From assembly GCA_963842335.1 (NCBI GenBank), contig CAWJGF010000024.1, positions 129,828 through 193,827 on the forward strand: a DNA stretch of 64,000 nt. Reading direction: 5' to 3'. This document shows, one piece after another, positions 51,171 through 60,117 of the stretch. The DNA is from PALSA-600 sp963842335 (lineage in GTDB: Bacteria > Actinomycetota > Thermoleophilia > Gaiellales > Gaiellaceae). Every line of letters starts with the position of its first letter. The first letter of the stretch is position 1. Both the position numbers and the translations under genes were made by a program. A model generated the notes under the pieces. That model saw nothing but the letters and a program-made list of their open reading frames with translations, ran no database searches and was not told where the DNA came from.

Positions 51171-52180
51171 GGGTCTGGATCGACTTCACCGCCTCGGCGC
51201 ATCCGCTTGTGTTCCGACCGCTCGTCGAGCTGATGCGGGCGGACGGCCACGAGATCGAGATCACCGCACGGGATTACGCACAGACACTGCAGTTGATCGA
51301 GTCGCACGGCATGACGGCAACCGTGATCGGCCACCACGGCGGCCGCTCGGCCGGCGGGAAGGCGCGCCAGATGTGGACGCGGCTGCGTGCGCTACGCGCA
51401 TGGGCGCGCGACCGCGAGTTCGACATCGCACTCGCACATGGTTCTCACGAGCTGACGATGACGGCGCGGCGACTCCACATCCCGAGCGCCACGACGTTCG
51501 ACTACGAGTGGGCATGGCTGCAGCACCAGCTCGGCTGCCGCGCCGCGACACGCGTGGTCGTGCCGGATTCGATCCCGCCCGAGCGACTCGCAACCTACGG
51601 CGCGAAGCCGCCCAAGTTGCAGCAGTACCCGGGACTGAAAGAGGAGTACTACCTCTCGGACTTCGTGCCGAACCGCGCGGTGCTCACCGACTGGAACCTC
51701 GATCCGGCACGCGTCCTCGTCGTGCTCCGTCCTCCGCCCGACGTCTCGCTCTACCACCGGCACGCGAACCCGCTCTTCCCGATGACGCTGCAGCATCTCG
51801 GCAACCTCGACGACGTGCACGCATTCGTCATCCCACGCACCGACGAGCAGCGCGACTACGTGCGCTCACTCGAGCTGCCCTCGGTGATCGTCCCCGACGG
51901 CGCTGTCGACGCGCAGAGCCTGATCGCGCTGTCGGATCTCGTCGTGTCGGCCGGCGGCACGATGAACCGCGAGGCGGCCGCGCTCGGCGTTCCCGTGTAC
52001 ACGACCTACGGTGGGCGTCTCGGCGGCGTCGACGAGGAACTGATCCGGCAGGACCGGCTGCGACCACTGTCCGATCCGCGCGCCCTCGACCTCTCGAAGC
52101 GCGGCCAAGGCGCCGACGACCGAGCGCGACGCAACCCGCGCCTGATGCTCGACCTGCTGCTGAGCGCCCTCGACGCGTAG
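51167..52180 (+). CDS. DUF354 family protein (GT-B-like fold)
   Basis: This 337-aa protein starts with MRVWIDFTASAHPLVFRPLV and has AHGSHELTMTARRLHIPSATTFDYEW in the N-terminal half. SVIVPDGAVDAQSLIALSDLVVSAGGTMNREAAALGVPVY lies in the C-terminal half (quoted parts are separated by loops). This is the DUF354 pattern, which resembles UDP-GlcNAc 2-epimerase and GT-B glycosyltransferases. Exact activity is unknown; a glycosyltransferase role in the same glycan block is a fair guess. Its start overlaps the asnB stop. Confidence 0.8.
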   Translation: MRVWIDFTASAHPLVFRPLVELMRADGHEIEITARDYAQTLQLIESHGMTATVIGHHGGRSAGGKARQMWTRLRALRAWARDREFDIALAHGSHELTMTARRLHIPSATTFDYEWAWLQHQLGCRAATRVVVPDSIPPERLATYGAKPPKLQQYPGLKEEYYLSDFVPNRAVLTDWNLDPARVLVVLRPPPDVSLYHRHANPLFPMTLQHLGNLDDVHAFVIPRTDEQRDYVRSLELPSVIVPDGAVDAQSLIALSDLVVSAGGTMNREAAALGVPVYTTYGGRLGGVDEELIRQDRLRPLSDPRALDLSKRGQGADDRARRNPRLMLDLLLSALDA

Positions 52181-52216
52181 GACGTTCCGGCGGCGCGAAA
52201 CGATCGCGGCTGCCCC

Positions 52217-52260
52217 TTTCGAGACATGTCTTGGGGACAGTCCCCGAGACATGTCCGTTT
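52217..52260. repeat. 44-nt palindromic repeat, copy 1
   Basis: Left arm ACATGTCTTGGGGAC and right arm GTCCCCGAGACATGT pair at 14 of 15 positions around a single central base. The 44-nt unit recurs at 52339-52382 with only two differences. It lies between convergent genes and could act as a terminator or be a mobile REP-like element. Confidence 0.65.
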
Positions 52261-52338
52261 CTGCCAGTCCGGTCCGCGGCTGCGCTGCAGCCGCCGTACG
52301 TGCGCGATGAGGGCTGAGCCCGGTCGCAACGCGTGGCG

Positions 52339-52382
52339 TTTCGAGACATGGCTTGGGGACAGTCCCCGGGACATGTCCGTTT
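52339..52382. repeat. 44-nt palindromic repeat, copy 2
   Basis: This copy has 42 of 44 bases in common with 52217-52260, starting 122 bp further on. The differences weaken the palindrome (12 of 15 arm positions pair). The remainder of the 256-bp gap 52181-52436 holds no recognisable gene. Confidence 0.65.
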
Positions 52383-52436
52383 TCGTCGGGCCGTCGAAGC
52401 GACGGCAGGGGAACGACAGCTACGAGCGGTTCGGCC

Positions 52437-54305
52437 TTAGCTGCGGACGAGCGCGAGGACGGCGTCGCCGTAGCGCTCGAGCTTCACCGGGCCGACTCCC
52501 GGCAGCGCCGACAGATCGCGCAGCGTCTGCGGTCTCGTCCGCGCAATCGCGTCGAGCGTCTTGTTGTCGAACACGACGTAGGGCGGCACCTCGTCCTCCT
52601 CGGCACGCGCACGGCGCCAGACGGCCAGCTCGTGGTAGAGCCCGTCGGACCCGGGAGTCGGCACGAACTTTCCCTTCGCTGCCTTCGGCTTCGGATCGCC
52701 GGCCGCCCTTGCCACCGTGATGTCGAGATCGCCGAGAAAGCGGCTGGCCGTCGCCGACCACGTCAGCCAGAGCACGCGCTTCGCGCGCGTCATCCCCACG
52801 TAGAGCAACCGCCGCTCCTCGGCAATCTCCGCGGCGCTCCGCGCCTGGCGTGAGGGCAGCTCCTTCTCCTCGAGCCGGGGCAGAAAGACCACCTCGAACT
52901 CGAGGCCTTTCGCACGGTGCAGCGTCAACAGGTGGACGCCCTTCGCCGAATCGCCCCCCGGATCGAAGCGGCGTCGGAGGTCCTCGACGAACGCGACCGC
53001 ATCGCCGTCGAAGACCTCGGCCAGCGCGACCAGCCGCGAGAGATCGGTCTGACGAACGAGCTCTCGATCGCCGAGCTTGTCGGGCAGCTGAGGCAGCCAG
53101 CCGGCCTCCTCGGCAGCCGCGCGCACCGCCTCCTCCGCATCGACACCTGCACGCCGCTCGAGCCGCCGGACGATCCGCCGCGCAGCGTCGCGCTGCAGCA
53201 GCGACGCACCCTGAAATGGGATGTGAGCGTCGTGCAGCAGCTCTTCGAAGTCCGTCAGCCGCGCATTCGTGCGGCAGAGGATCGCGATCTCCTCGAGCGG
53301 AACGCCGAGCGTGCGAATCGCCTTCACCATGTCACGGCCCTCCGCCTCCGGCGTGGGGTATGGACGCACGACGGGCTCCGGGCCGTCGGCCAGCGTCGGA
53401 CGCAGCACCTTCTCGGCGCCCCCGAGCTTCGGGACGAGCCGGTTGGCGAGCTCGAGCACCTGCGGCGTCGAGCGGTAGTTCTCCTCCAGCCGGACGACGA
53501 GCGCCTCGGGGTACCGCGCGGGCACAGCGAGCAGGTGCTCCGGGCCGGCGCCGGTGAACGCGTAGATCGACTGGTAGTCGTCACCCACGACGCACAGATC
53601 GTCGCGGTCGCCGAGCCAGTGCTCGAGCAGTTCCTGCTGCAAGAGGTTCACGTCCTGGTACTCGTCGACCGTGAAGGCGCGGTACTGCGCACGAAACGTC
53701 TCGCACGCGCCGGGGTCGCGCTCGAAGAGCTGGACGGCGAGCTCGAGCAGATCCTCGAAATCAACCGCTCCGTCGGCGGTCTTGCGCCCCTCGTAGTCGC
53801 GGTAGACGCGGTGCATCAGGTCGGCCGGGATCGGCGGCTCGCGGCCCTCGGCCTCGGCGCGGTAGCGAGACGGGGCGATGCGACGATTCTTCGCCCACTC
53901 GATCTCGGTCGCCAGGTCGCCCGCCGGACGGAACTTGTAGGGCGCCGGCAGGCCGTTCGCGATCTGCCGGAGGACGAGCGCTTTCGACGGCAGGATCTTG
54001 CCGACCACCTCGGGCGCGAAGTGACGCAACTGCCGCAGCGCAGCCGCGTGAAAGGTGCCCGCGCGCACTCGTTGGACTCCGAGCCGGGCCAGCCGCGCGC
54101 GCAGCTCGCCGGCAGCCTTGTCGGTGAACGTCACCGCCATGATCTGCGTGGGCGCGAAGGCGCCGGCCGCCACCTGCTGTGCGACGCGCCGCGTGATCGT
54201 CGTCGTCTTGCCGGAGCCGGCGCCCGCGAGGATGCACACCGGGCCGCGGACGGCCTCGGCCGCACGGCGCTGCTCGGGGTTGAGGCCGTCGAGCGGGTCC
54301 ACCAT
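52437..54305 (-). CDS. UvrD/Rep-family ATP-dependent DNA helicase with HRDC domain (UvrD2-like)
   Basis: This 622-aa superfamily 1A helicase has the N-terminal LNPEQRRAAEA Q-motif, Walker A AGAGSGKTTT at residues 27-36, and motif Ia AVTFTDKAAGELRARL. Motif II is AFTVDEYQDVNLLQ, motif III VVGDDYQSIYAFTGA, motif IV LEENYRSTPQVLELAN and motif VI RLLYVGMTRAKRVLWL. A C-terminal HRDC domain (LDAIARTRPQTLRDLSALPGVG, about residues 570-615) matches mycobacterial UvrD2. It acts in DNA repair. It interrupts the glycan block and probably has its own promoter. Confidence 0.92.
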   Translation of the reverse strand: MVDPLDGLNPEQRRAAEAVRGPVCILAGAGSGKTTTITRRVAQQVAAGAFAPTQIMAVTFTDKAAGELRARLARLGVQRVRAGTFHAAALRQLRHFAPEVVGKILPSKALVLRQIANGLPAPYKFRPAGDLATEIEWAKNRRIAPSRYRAEAEGREPPIPADLMHRVYRDYEGRKTADGAVDFEDLLELAVQLFERDPGACETFRAQYRAFTVDEYQDVNLLQQELLEHWLGDRDDLCVVGDDYQSIYAFTGAGPEHLLAVPARYPEALVVRLEENYRSTPQVLELANRLVPKLGGAEKVLRPTLADGPEPVVRPYPTPEAEGRDMVKAIRTLGVPLEEIAILCRTNARLTDFEELLHDAHIPFQGASLLQRDAARRIVRRLERRAGVDAEEAVRAAAEEAGWLPQLPDKLGDRELVRQTDLSRLVALAEVFDGDAVAFVEDLRRRFDPGGDSAKGVHLLTLHRAKGLEFEVVFLPRLEEKELPSRQARSAAEIAEERRLLYVGMTRAKRVLWLTWSATASRFLGDLDITVARAAGDPKPKAAKGKFVPTPGSDGLYHELAVWRRARAEEDEVPPYVVFDNKTLDAIARTRPQTLRDLSALPGVGPVKLERYGDAVLALVRS

Positions 54306-54342
54306 GTCACCGTACCGTCGCTCCCGGCGGAGGGCTGTGCCT

Positions 54343-56226
54343 TTAGTGCAACGTGTCTTCGAGCACAGCCTGGGTGCCCGTGCGGAGCGGTTCCTTCACC
54401 ATCCCGCCGAGGTGCGCCACGACCCCGAGTGTGTTGCCTTCATCGACCAGCCGCTCGAGCGCAGCGAGGTTCTCCTCGAGCCACGACGAGTCGATCTGCT
54501 GCCGGGCGGCGCGCATGATCTTCGGATGCGATGTCGGCCCGACGGCCTCGCCCTCGTTCCAGAGCACCTCGTGCACTTTCTCGCCGGCGCGCGCGCCGGT
54601 GAAGACGATCGGTATGTCGGCCTCGTTGCGGCCGGAGAGGCGGATCATCTGTTTCGCGAGGTCGAGGATCCTCACCGGCTCGCCCATGTCGAGCACGTAG
54701 ACCTGGCCGCGGCCGCCCATTGCGCCCGCCTGCACGACGAGCGAGGACGCCTCGGGGATCGTCATGAAGAAACGCGTCATGTCGGGGTTCGTCACGGTGA
54801 CGGGACCTCCGCGTTCGATCTGCCTGCGGAAGATCGGGATCACCGAGCCGGACGAGCCCAGGACGTTGCCGAAGCGCACGGCGACGAAGCGCGTGTCCAC
54901 CTCGGGGTGCAGCGCGAATGACTCGACGATCCATTCGCACACCGCCTTCGACTGCCCCATCACGTTCTTCGGGTTCGCGGCCTTGTCGGTCGAGATGAGG
55001 ACGAAGCGCTCGACACCGAACTCGACGGCGACCTCGGCGAGCGTGCGCGTGGCGAGCACGTTGTTCGAGACCGCTTGCAGCGGGTTCGCCTCGAGCATGC
55101 CCACGTGCTTGTACGCCGCGGCGTGGAAGAGAACCTGCGGCCGGTATCGCTCGAACACCTGGCGCATCTTCTCCCGGTCGCCGCTGTTCGAGAGCACGGG
55201 AATCCCGGCGGTGAAGTCACGCTCGTCGACGAGCTCGCGCTCGATCTCGAACAGGCCGGACTCACCCTTGTCGACGAGCACGATGCGAGCCACTCCGAGT
55301 CGCGCGAGCTGGCGGCAGAGCTCCGAGCCGATCGAGCCCCCCGCGCCGGTGACGAGCACGGTCTTCCCCTTGACGTAGGTCGCTACGGCGTCGAGATCGA
55401 CCTCTACCTGCTGGCGGCCGAGCACGTCCTCGACCTGCACGGGACGGATCTGTCCCGCCAGGTTGAGATCGCCGGCGATCAGCTCGTGCAGTCCCGGTAG
55501 CGTCTTCACGGGGACGTGGGCGGCGGTGCAGGTCTCGACGATCTTGCGCCGTGTGCCGCCGGGCGCAGACGGGATCGCGATCAGCACCTCATCGGGCTTG
55601 TTGTCGCGGAGCAGATGCGCGAGGTCGTCGGTCGTGCCGAGAATCTTCACCCCGTGGATGCGGTCACCGCGCTTGCGCAGATCGTCGTCGACGAACCCGA
55701 CCGGCGTGTAGTGCAGCTGCCGGTTGCGCTGCATCTCGCGCACCATCAGCTGGCCGGCGTCGCCGGCACCGACGATCAGCACCTCCTTGCCGCGCGCCAC
55801 GAGCCCGCCGAGCGGACGCTCGATCAGCGAGCGCGCGAGCAGTCGCGTGCCGGCGATGAAGGCGAGCAGCAGCAGGTAGTCGAACACGGCGATCGATCGC
55901 GGTAGGCGCGACGTGTTGGCCGGCGGAAACGCGTAGAGGACGAGGTACACGATCAGCGAGCCGACGGTCACACCGCGCACGGCGCCCCACATGTCGCGGG
56001 TCGAGACGTAGCGCCACCACCGGTTGTAGAAGCCGAAGAGCATGAACACGGCAAGCTGGATGCCGACGATGAGCGCGATCACCCGCCAGTCGAGCAGGTG
56101 CCGGTAGTAGATGGGAACCGACTTGTCGAAGCGCAGGAAGAACGTCAGCCGCCAGGCCGCTGCAACCAGGACCGCGTCGAAGACGATCTGCCAGACACGA
56201 TGTCGGTTGACCGGAAGCCGGATCAC
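54343..56226 (-). CDS. Membrane-bound nucleotide-sugar 4,6-dehydratase (CapD/WbpM/PglF-like)
   Basis: This 627-aa protein has four N-terminal membrane helices and two Rossmann domains. The first starts at VLIVGAGDAGQLMVREMQRN. The second is catalytic: VLVTGAGGSIGSELCRQLARLG, with Asp414-Lys415 in ISTDKAANPKNVMG and Lys of NVMGQSK replacing the usual Tyr-x3-Lys with Met-x3-Lys. This is characteristic of UDP-GlcNAc C6 dehydratases that make the 4-keto-6-deoxy sugar for bacillosamine-type residues. The downstream partner is the DegT gene 19 bp upstream on the same strand. Confidence 0.92.
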   Translation of the reverse strand: MIRLPVNRHRVWQIVFDAVLVAAAWRLTFFLRFDKSVPIYYRHLLDWRVIALIVGIQLAVFMLFGFYNRWWRYVSTRDMWGAVRGVTVGSLIVYLVLYAFPPANTSRLPRSIAVFDYLLLLAFIAGTRLLARSLIERPLGGLVARGKEVLIVGAGDAGQLMVREMQRNRQLHYTPVGFVDDDLRKRGDRIHGVKILGTTDDLAHLLRDNKPDEVLIAIPSAPGGTRRKIVETCTAAHVPVKTLPGLHELIAGDLNLAGQIRPVQVEDVLGRQQVEVDLDAVATYVKGKTVLVTGAGGSIGSELCRQLARLGVARIVLVDKGESGLFEIERELVDERDFTAGIPVLSNSGDREKMRQVFERYRPQVLFHAAAYKHVGMLEANPLQAVSNNVLATRTLAEVAVEFGVERFVLISTDKAANPKNVMGQSKAVCEWIVESFALHPEVDTRFVAVRFGNVLGSSGSVIPIFRRQIERGGPVTVTNPDMTRFFMTIPEASSLVVQAGAMGGRGQVYVLDMGEPVRILDLAKQMIRLSGRNEADIPIVFTGARAGEKVHEVLWNEGEAVGPTSHPKIMRAARQQIDSSWLEENLAALERLVDEGNTLGVVAHLGGMVKEPLRTGTQAVLEDTLH

Positions 56227-56245
56227 GCCGCAGCTGCCCCGCGCC

Positions 56246-57316
56246 TCACGACGCGACGAGGTCCGAGGCGCGCTTCAGAACCGAGACGACCTCGGTCTGC
56301 TGCTCCTCGGTGATCCCGGCCCACAACGGCAGGCAGAGATTCTCGCGCGACGCCTTCTCGGTCTCCGGGAAGTCGCCCTCGGCGTACCCGAGATAGCGAA
56401 GCGCCGGCTGCAGATGCAGGGGCGGCTGGTAGTACACGGCGAAGCCGATGTCTGCGTGCTCGAGCGCCGTGGCGAGGCGGTCGCGCTCGGGCGAGCGGAC
56501 GCAGTACATGTGGTAGACGTGGCCAGGCTCGTCGACGGGTGTCTCGACCAGGCCGTCGAGCAGCTCGGTGTAGCGCGCCGCTGCCTCGCGACGTTGCACG
56601 TTCCACTCGTTCAGGTGCGGCAGGAAGATGCGCAGGAACGACGCCTGCATTGCATCGAGGCGCGAGTTGTAGCCGACGTACAGGAACTCCTTCTTCGATT
56701 CCGAGCCGTGGAAGCGCAGCATCCGCAGGCGCTGCGCGAGCTCGCCGTCGTTGACGGCGATCAGCCCGCCGTCGCCGAGCGCGAACAGGTTCTTCGTCGG
56801 GAAGAAGCTGAAGGTCGAGGCGATGCTGGTGGCGATCCCACCGGCTCCAAATGCCTGTGCCGCGTCCTCGATCACCGGCAGACCGAGCCCGCTGAAGTCG
56901 GGCGCGGGACGCCCGAAGAGGTGCACCGGCATGATCGCCTTCGTCCGCTCCGTGAGCCGGCGCTCGACGTCCTGAAGGTCGAGGTTGAGCGTCGTCGGAT
57001 CGATCTCGGCGAAGACGGGAGTGGCGCCACGGCGCGCGATCGCCTCGGCGGTCGCGTAGAACGTGAATGCGGGGCAGATCACCTCGTCGCCGGGACCAAT
57101 GCCCAGCGCGTCGAGCACGAGCACGATCGCATCGGTGCCGTTCGCGCAGCTCACCGTCTCCTGCACGCCGAGCAGTTCCGCTGCCTCGCGTTCGAATGCC
57201 TCGACCTCGGGCCCGAAGATGAACCGGCCCGTCTCGAGCGTCCGGGCGAACGCTTCCTGCAGCTCCGGGATCAGCGGCCCGTACTGCGCTTTGACGTCAA
57301 CGTGGGGGATCGACAT
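56246..57316 (-). CDS. DegT/DnrJ/EryC1/StrS family sugar aminotransferase
   Basis: This 356-aa PLP aminotransferase has the PLP lysine Lys175 in FPTKNLFALGDGG. It also has SCANGTDAIVLVLDALGIGPGDE, PAFTFYATAEA and the C-terminal QPPLHLQPALRYLGY typical of the PglE/WbpE group. It should aminate the 4-keto-6-deoxy sugar made by the adjacent 4,6-dehydratase. Its start region overlaps the DedA gene by 20 bp. It is the third DegT family gene in the window. Confidence 0.92.
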   Translation of the reverse strand: MSIPHVDVKAQYGPLIPELQEAFARTLETGRFIFGPEVEAFEREAAELLGVQETVSCANGTDAIVLVLDALGIGPGDEVICPAFTFYATAEAIARRGATPVFAEIDPTTLNLDLQDVERRLTERTKAIMPVHLFGRPAPDFSGLGLPVIEDAAQAFGAGGIATSIASTFSFFPTKNLFALGDGGLIAVNDGELAQRLRMLRFHGSESKKEFLYVGYNSRLDAMQASFLRIFLPHLNEWNVQRREAAARYTELLDGLVETPVDEPGHVYHMYCVRSPERDRLATALEHADIGFAVYYQPPLHLQPALRYLGYAEGDFPETEKASRENLCLPLWAGITEEQQTEVVSVLKRASDLVAS

Positions 57317-57944
57317 TGCCGGTGGGCATCGTACCCGGGCGGCGACGACGCATGATCAGATACGCGGCGATCAGCACGATCCCTCCAACGACGGCGATCT
57401 CCAGGAAGCGAAAATCGTGGTGGAGCTTGGTGTAGCTCTGCCCGAGCCCCCACCCGGCTGCCGCGAGAACGATGCACCAGAGCGCGTTTCCGAGCAAGGT
57501 GAAGACGTTGTAGCGGCGAAACGGCATCTCGAACACGCCGGCCGGGATCGAGATGAACGACCGTGCAACCGGCGTGATCCGGCCGATGAAGACCGCCCAG
57601 TCGTCCCACCGTTCGAACCAGCGGTCGGCCCGGTCGAGCGTCGCCGGGCTGAGGTGGAAGTAGCGGCCGTGCTTCTCCAGGAACGGCCTGCCGCCGCGCT
57701 TGCCGATCCACCAACCGAGGATCGCCCCGAGCTGGTAGCCCACGATCCCCGCGAGGACCACGGCGAGGTAGGCGGCGAAGCCGGAGGTGTGCCAGCCGAA
57801 GACGTCGACGCGATGCGCGAGCGCACCGGAGGCGAGCGCACCCCCGTAGACCATCACGAGCTCGCTCGCCGCCGGGAACACCGCGTCGATCATCATCAGG
57901 CCGAAGACGGCGAAGACACCGTAGTGGGCGAGCCATGAAGTCAC
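57297..57944 (-). CDS. DedA family membrane protein
   Basis: This 215-aa membrane protein has the DedA/SNARE-associated (VTT) core: LMMIDAVFPAASELVMVYGGALA with the re-entrant acidic segment, AGIVGYQLGAILGWWIGKRGG, and the conserved GRITPVARSFISIPAG. DedA proteins are proposed to recycle or flip polyprenyl phosphates and phospholipids. This would suit a glycan locus, which needs a supply of undecaprenyl phosphate. It overlaps the aminotransferase gene at its 3' end. Confidence 0.9.
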   Translation of the reverse strand: MTSWLAHYGVFAVFGLMMIDAVFPAASELVMVYGGALASGALAHRVDVFGWHTSGFAAYLAVVLAGIVGYQLGAILGWWIGKRGGRPFLEKHGRYFHLSPATLDRADRWFERWDDWAVFIGRITPVARSFISIPAGVFEMPFRRYNVFTLLGNALWCIVLAAAGWGLGQSYTKLHHDFRFLEIAVVGGIVLIAAYLIMRRRRPGTMPTGNVDPPR

Positions 57945-57957
57945 CGGGCGACCCTAT

Positions 57958-59691
57958 CTACGTGCGTCTGAACGCGAACTGAGTGACGAGGTCGGACGTG
58001 CCGACCTTGCTCGTCACGAAGACGTGTGCGACGTAGGTCCCCCCATAGGCCCTAGTCCCCTGGGGCAGGCGGCCGTCCCAGACGAGCGAGTTGGCGCCGG
58101 CCTGCAGGCTCGCCGTCGGAAGGGTGCGGACGATCACCCCGGTTTGCGTTTCGATCTGGAGCCGGAGCTTCGCCGCGCGCGCCAGGGTGAACCGAATGGT
58201 GGCGACGTTGCGGGCGATGCGTGGGGTACGGAGGTCTCGGAGCGTCGTGTCGTAGCGGAAGGCGCGGTCGATCGTGGAGACGCGACCGAGATCGTCGGTT
58301 GCCGTGACGTTCCAGTGCCAGGTTCCCTCGGCGTCGAAGGTCGAGTAGTCGAACGCGTACGAGCCCGGGTCGTGCCTCACGGCGGTCTCGAGCGGGTGTG
58401 CTGCGCCGTCGGGACCGATGAGCTCGGCCGTCACGACCGACGGACGGACAAGCTTGTAGCTGAGGGGCTCGACGGTCTTGCCAGGCTCCCCGTTCAGCAG
58501 CGCCAGTGGCGGCGGCGCGGCGTAGACACCGAAGTACTGGACGAGCAGCGCCTCCTTCACGGCCCGTTCACCGCCGGGATCGCTGGGCCGGTTCAGGAGC
58601 TGCCCGTCAAACGCGACAGTCACGGATCCACCGGAGTCGACCCCGGAGGCGGTGACGGCACCGAGGCGCTGCATCGTCTGGGCGAGCTCGAAGCTCGTGA
58701 GGCCGACGCTGTAGCCGGGCTGACGGCCGTCGACCGCGACGAGGATCACCCGCCCATCGGCGAGTTGCCCGACACCGGCGCGGGGATCGCGCTGTGTGAC
58801 CTGGTCGTTCGTGAAGTCCTCCAGGGAACGGAAGACGGGCTTCGCGTTCCGGACGAGCACCGGGCCGCCGCCGAGCCCCGACACGACACCCGTCCACGCA
58901 GGCTGCAGGATCAGCCGCACGGTCAGCGGCGTCCCGACCGGCGCCTCGGCCTGCAGCGCGGCGACGGACGAGGCGCCAACTGCCATCAGCACGGCACCGT
59001 CGGCAGGAATCGAGATGCCGCCTCCCGCGGCAGTTGCGGTTGCCGTCGCTGTCAAGTCGGTGTTCGGAGTGGCCGGCGGTAACGGGCCGAGCACGACTGT
59101 TGCAGAGCCCGGGACGACGGGCGTCTTGGCCCCGTACGCAGGCGTGAACAGAATCACTTCGCCGGGCTTGGGAATCTCGTTGAGGCCGCTCAGGGGCCGG
59201 CGCTGGCCAGTCCCGCGCCAGGTGCCGAAGAACTTGACGCGGTCGACGTGCAGCGCGCCGGCCGAATCGACGCCGATCGAGGAGCGCGTCGAGAGCGGCG
59301 GATGCTCGAGCACCCCGCCGGACAGGAAGATGCCGGCCGGATGCCCATCGGTCGCGTCGAAGAAGTCGCCGTTGATCCCGGCGACCGTCGCCCGGGAGGA
59401 GACGTCCTTCTCGATCTGGGTCACGCGCTCGCGGCCGCCGGTCACGGTGTTGCGGCCGAGCACCGGGGCGAGCTGGTAGAGGCCGGCCGGATCGGGCTTC
59501 GGTGCGGTGATGACGCTGAGGACGACCGGCCCGTGCGGCGTGAACTGAACGGTGTGCTCGAACGTGACGCCCGGCATCAGCTCGACGGTGGCCGCGGGCT
59601 GCGCCGACGCGGCCAGGGCCGGATCAGGAAGAGAGAGACACGAACAGGCGGCACAGAGCAGGGCAAGTGTCGCGATGCGGCGGCGGAGCAT
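57958..59691 (-). CDS. Exported phosphodiester glycosidase (NAGPA) domain protein with Ig-like C-terminus
   Basis: This 577-aa protein starts with a signal peptide containing a possible lipobox (LALLCAACSCLSLPDPALAA). The NAGPA domain spans about residues 70-390: GINGDFFDATDGHPAGIFLSGG, VAVDGRQPGYSVGLTSFELA, SGVDSGGSVTVAF and NRPSDPGGERAV. Homologues cleave N-acetylglucosamine-1-phosphodiesters, and bacterial members are linked to wall teichoic and exopolysaccharide turnover. A FlgD-type Ig module (IVRTLPTASLQAGANSLVWDG) ends the protein. It is the first gene of the minus-strand glycan operon here. Confidence 0.88.
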   Translation of the reverse strand: MLRRRIATLALLCAACSCLSLPDPALAASAQPAATVELMPGVTFEHTVQFTPHGPVVLSVITAPKPDPAGLYQLAPVLGRNTVTGGRERVTQIEKDVSSRATVAGINGDFFDATDGHPAGIFLSGGVLEHPPLSTRSSIGVDSAGALHVDRVKFFGTWRGTGQRRPLSGLNEIPKPGEVILFTPAYGAKTPVVPGSATVVLGPLPPATPNTDLTATATATAAGGGISIPADGAVLMAVGASSVAALQAEAPVGTPLTVRLILQPAWTGVVSGLGGGPVLVRNAKPVFRSLEDFTNDQVTQRDPRAGVGQLADGRVILVAVDGRQPGYSVGLTSFELAQTMQRLGAVTASGVDSGGSVTVAFDGQLLNRPSDPGGERAVKEALLVQYFGVYAAPPPLALLNGEPGKTVEPLSYKLVRPSVVTAELIGPDGAAHPLETAVRHDPGSYAFDYSTFDAEGTWHWNVTATDDLGRVSTIDRAFRYDTTLRDLRTPRIARNVATIRFTLARAAKLRLQIETQTGVIVRTLPTASLQAGANSLVWDGRLPQGTRAYGGTYVAHVFVTSKVGTSDLVTQFAFRRT

Positions 59692-59806
59692 GACCCTGGC
59701 CGAGGGTAGCCGAGCGCCGCGATGGCAGCCCTCCCGGGTTCGCCCGGTCAGGTCACCCCGCTCGGCCATGCGAGTCCACGGATTCCTCCGGCCCGGCCCG
59801 GCGAGA

Positions 59807-59845
59807 TTGTCACACTCCGGTAACGGTGCCTGACACCGGACGCGG
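59807..59845 (+). repeat. 39-nt repeat, copy 1 (GGTGCCTGACACC family)
   Basis: The unit begins TTGTCAC and ends GGACGCGG, with the near-palindrome GGTGCCTGACACC in its centre. It matches copy 2 (59941-59979) at 34 of 39 positions, 134 bp away. Its 3' core (59825-59842) is the reverse complement of the repeat at 16067-16084 with one mismatch. Confidence 0.65.
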
Positions 59846-59940
59846 CTCCGCCAGACAGGTCCGGATTCGGCGCGTCCATCGGCGGTTCGGCGTGCATTCA
59901 AGCCATTCCGCCCGAAGGGTGCGCTCGGCCTGTGGGCAAC

Positions 59941-59979
59941 TTGTCACCCTCCCGTAAAGGTGCCTGGCACCGGACGGGG
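59941..59979 (+). repeat. 39-nt repeat, copy 2 (GGTGCCTGGCACC family)
   Basis: This is the second copy, with GGTGCCTGGCACC as a near-palindromic core. The five differences from copy 1 are spread out, so this is an old duplication or an independent insertion of the same element. Confidence 0.65.
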
Positions 59980-60117
59980 CTGCCCTCGCCACGCCGGAAA
60001 GGGGCACATGCGGGTCTGGGGCCGGGCCATTACGTCCGTCTTACGTTCGCATCGCATCCCACGTACACCCCTGGACGATGGTTCGGACCGATCTCACGTC
60101 AACTGGAGGGACTTCAC

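Larger units (their letters stand above)
59692..60117. other. 426-bp divergent intergenic region with two tandem repeats, no gene
   Basis: This is the longest non-coding stretch. It holds the 5' flank of the NAGPA gene and the leader of the exported protein gene at 60118. The only clear structures are two copies of a 39-nt repeat (59807-59845 and 59941-59979) and a tandem TTACGTCCG/TTACGTTCG near 60030-60050. A GGAGGG ribosome-binding site precedes the ATG at 60118. I see no credible gene or riboswitch in it. Confidence 0.6.
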
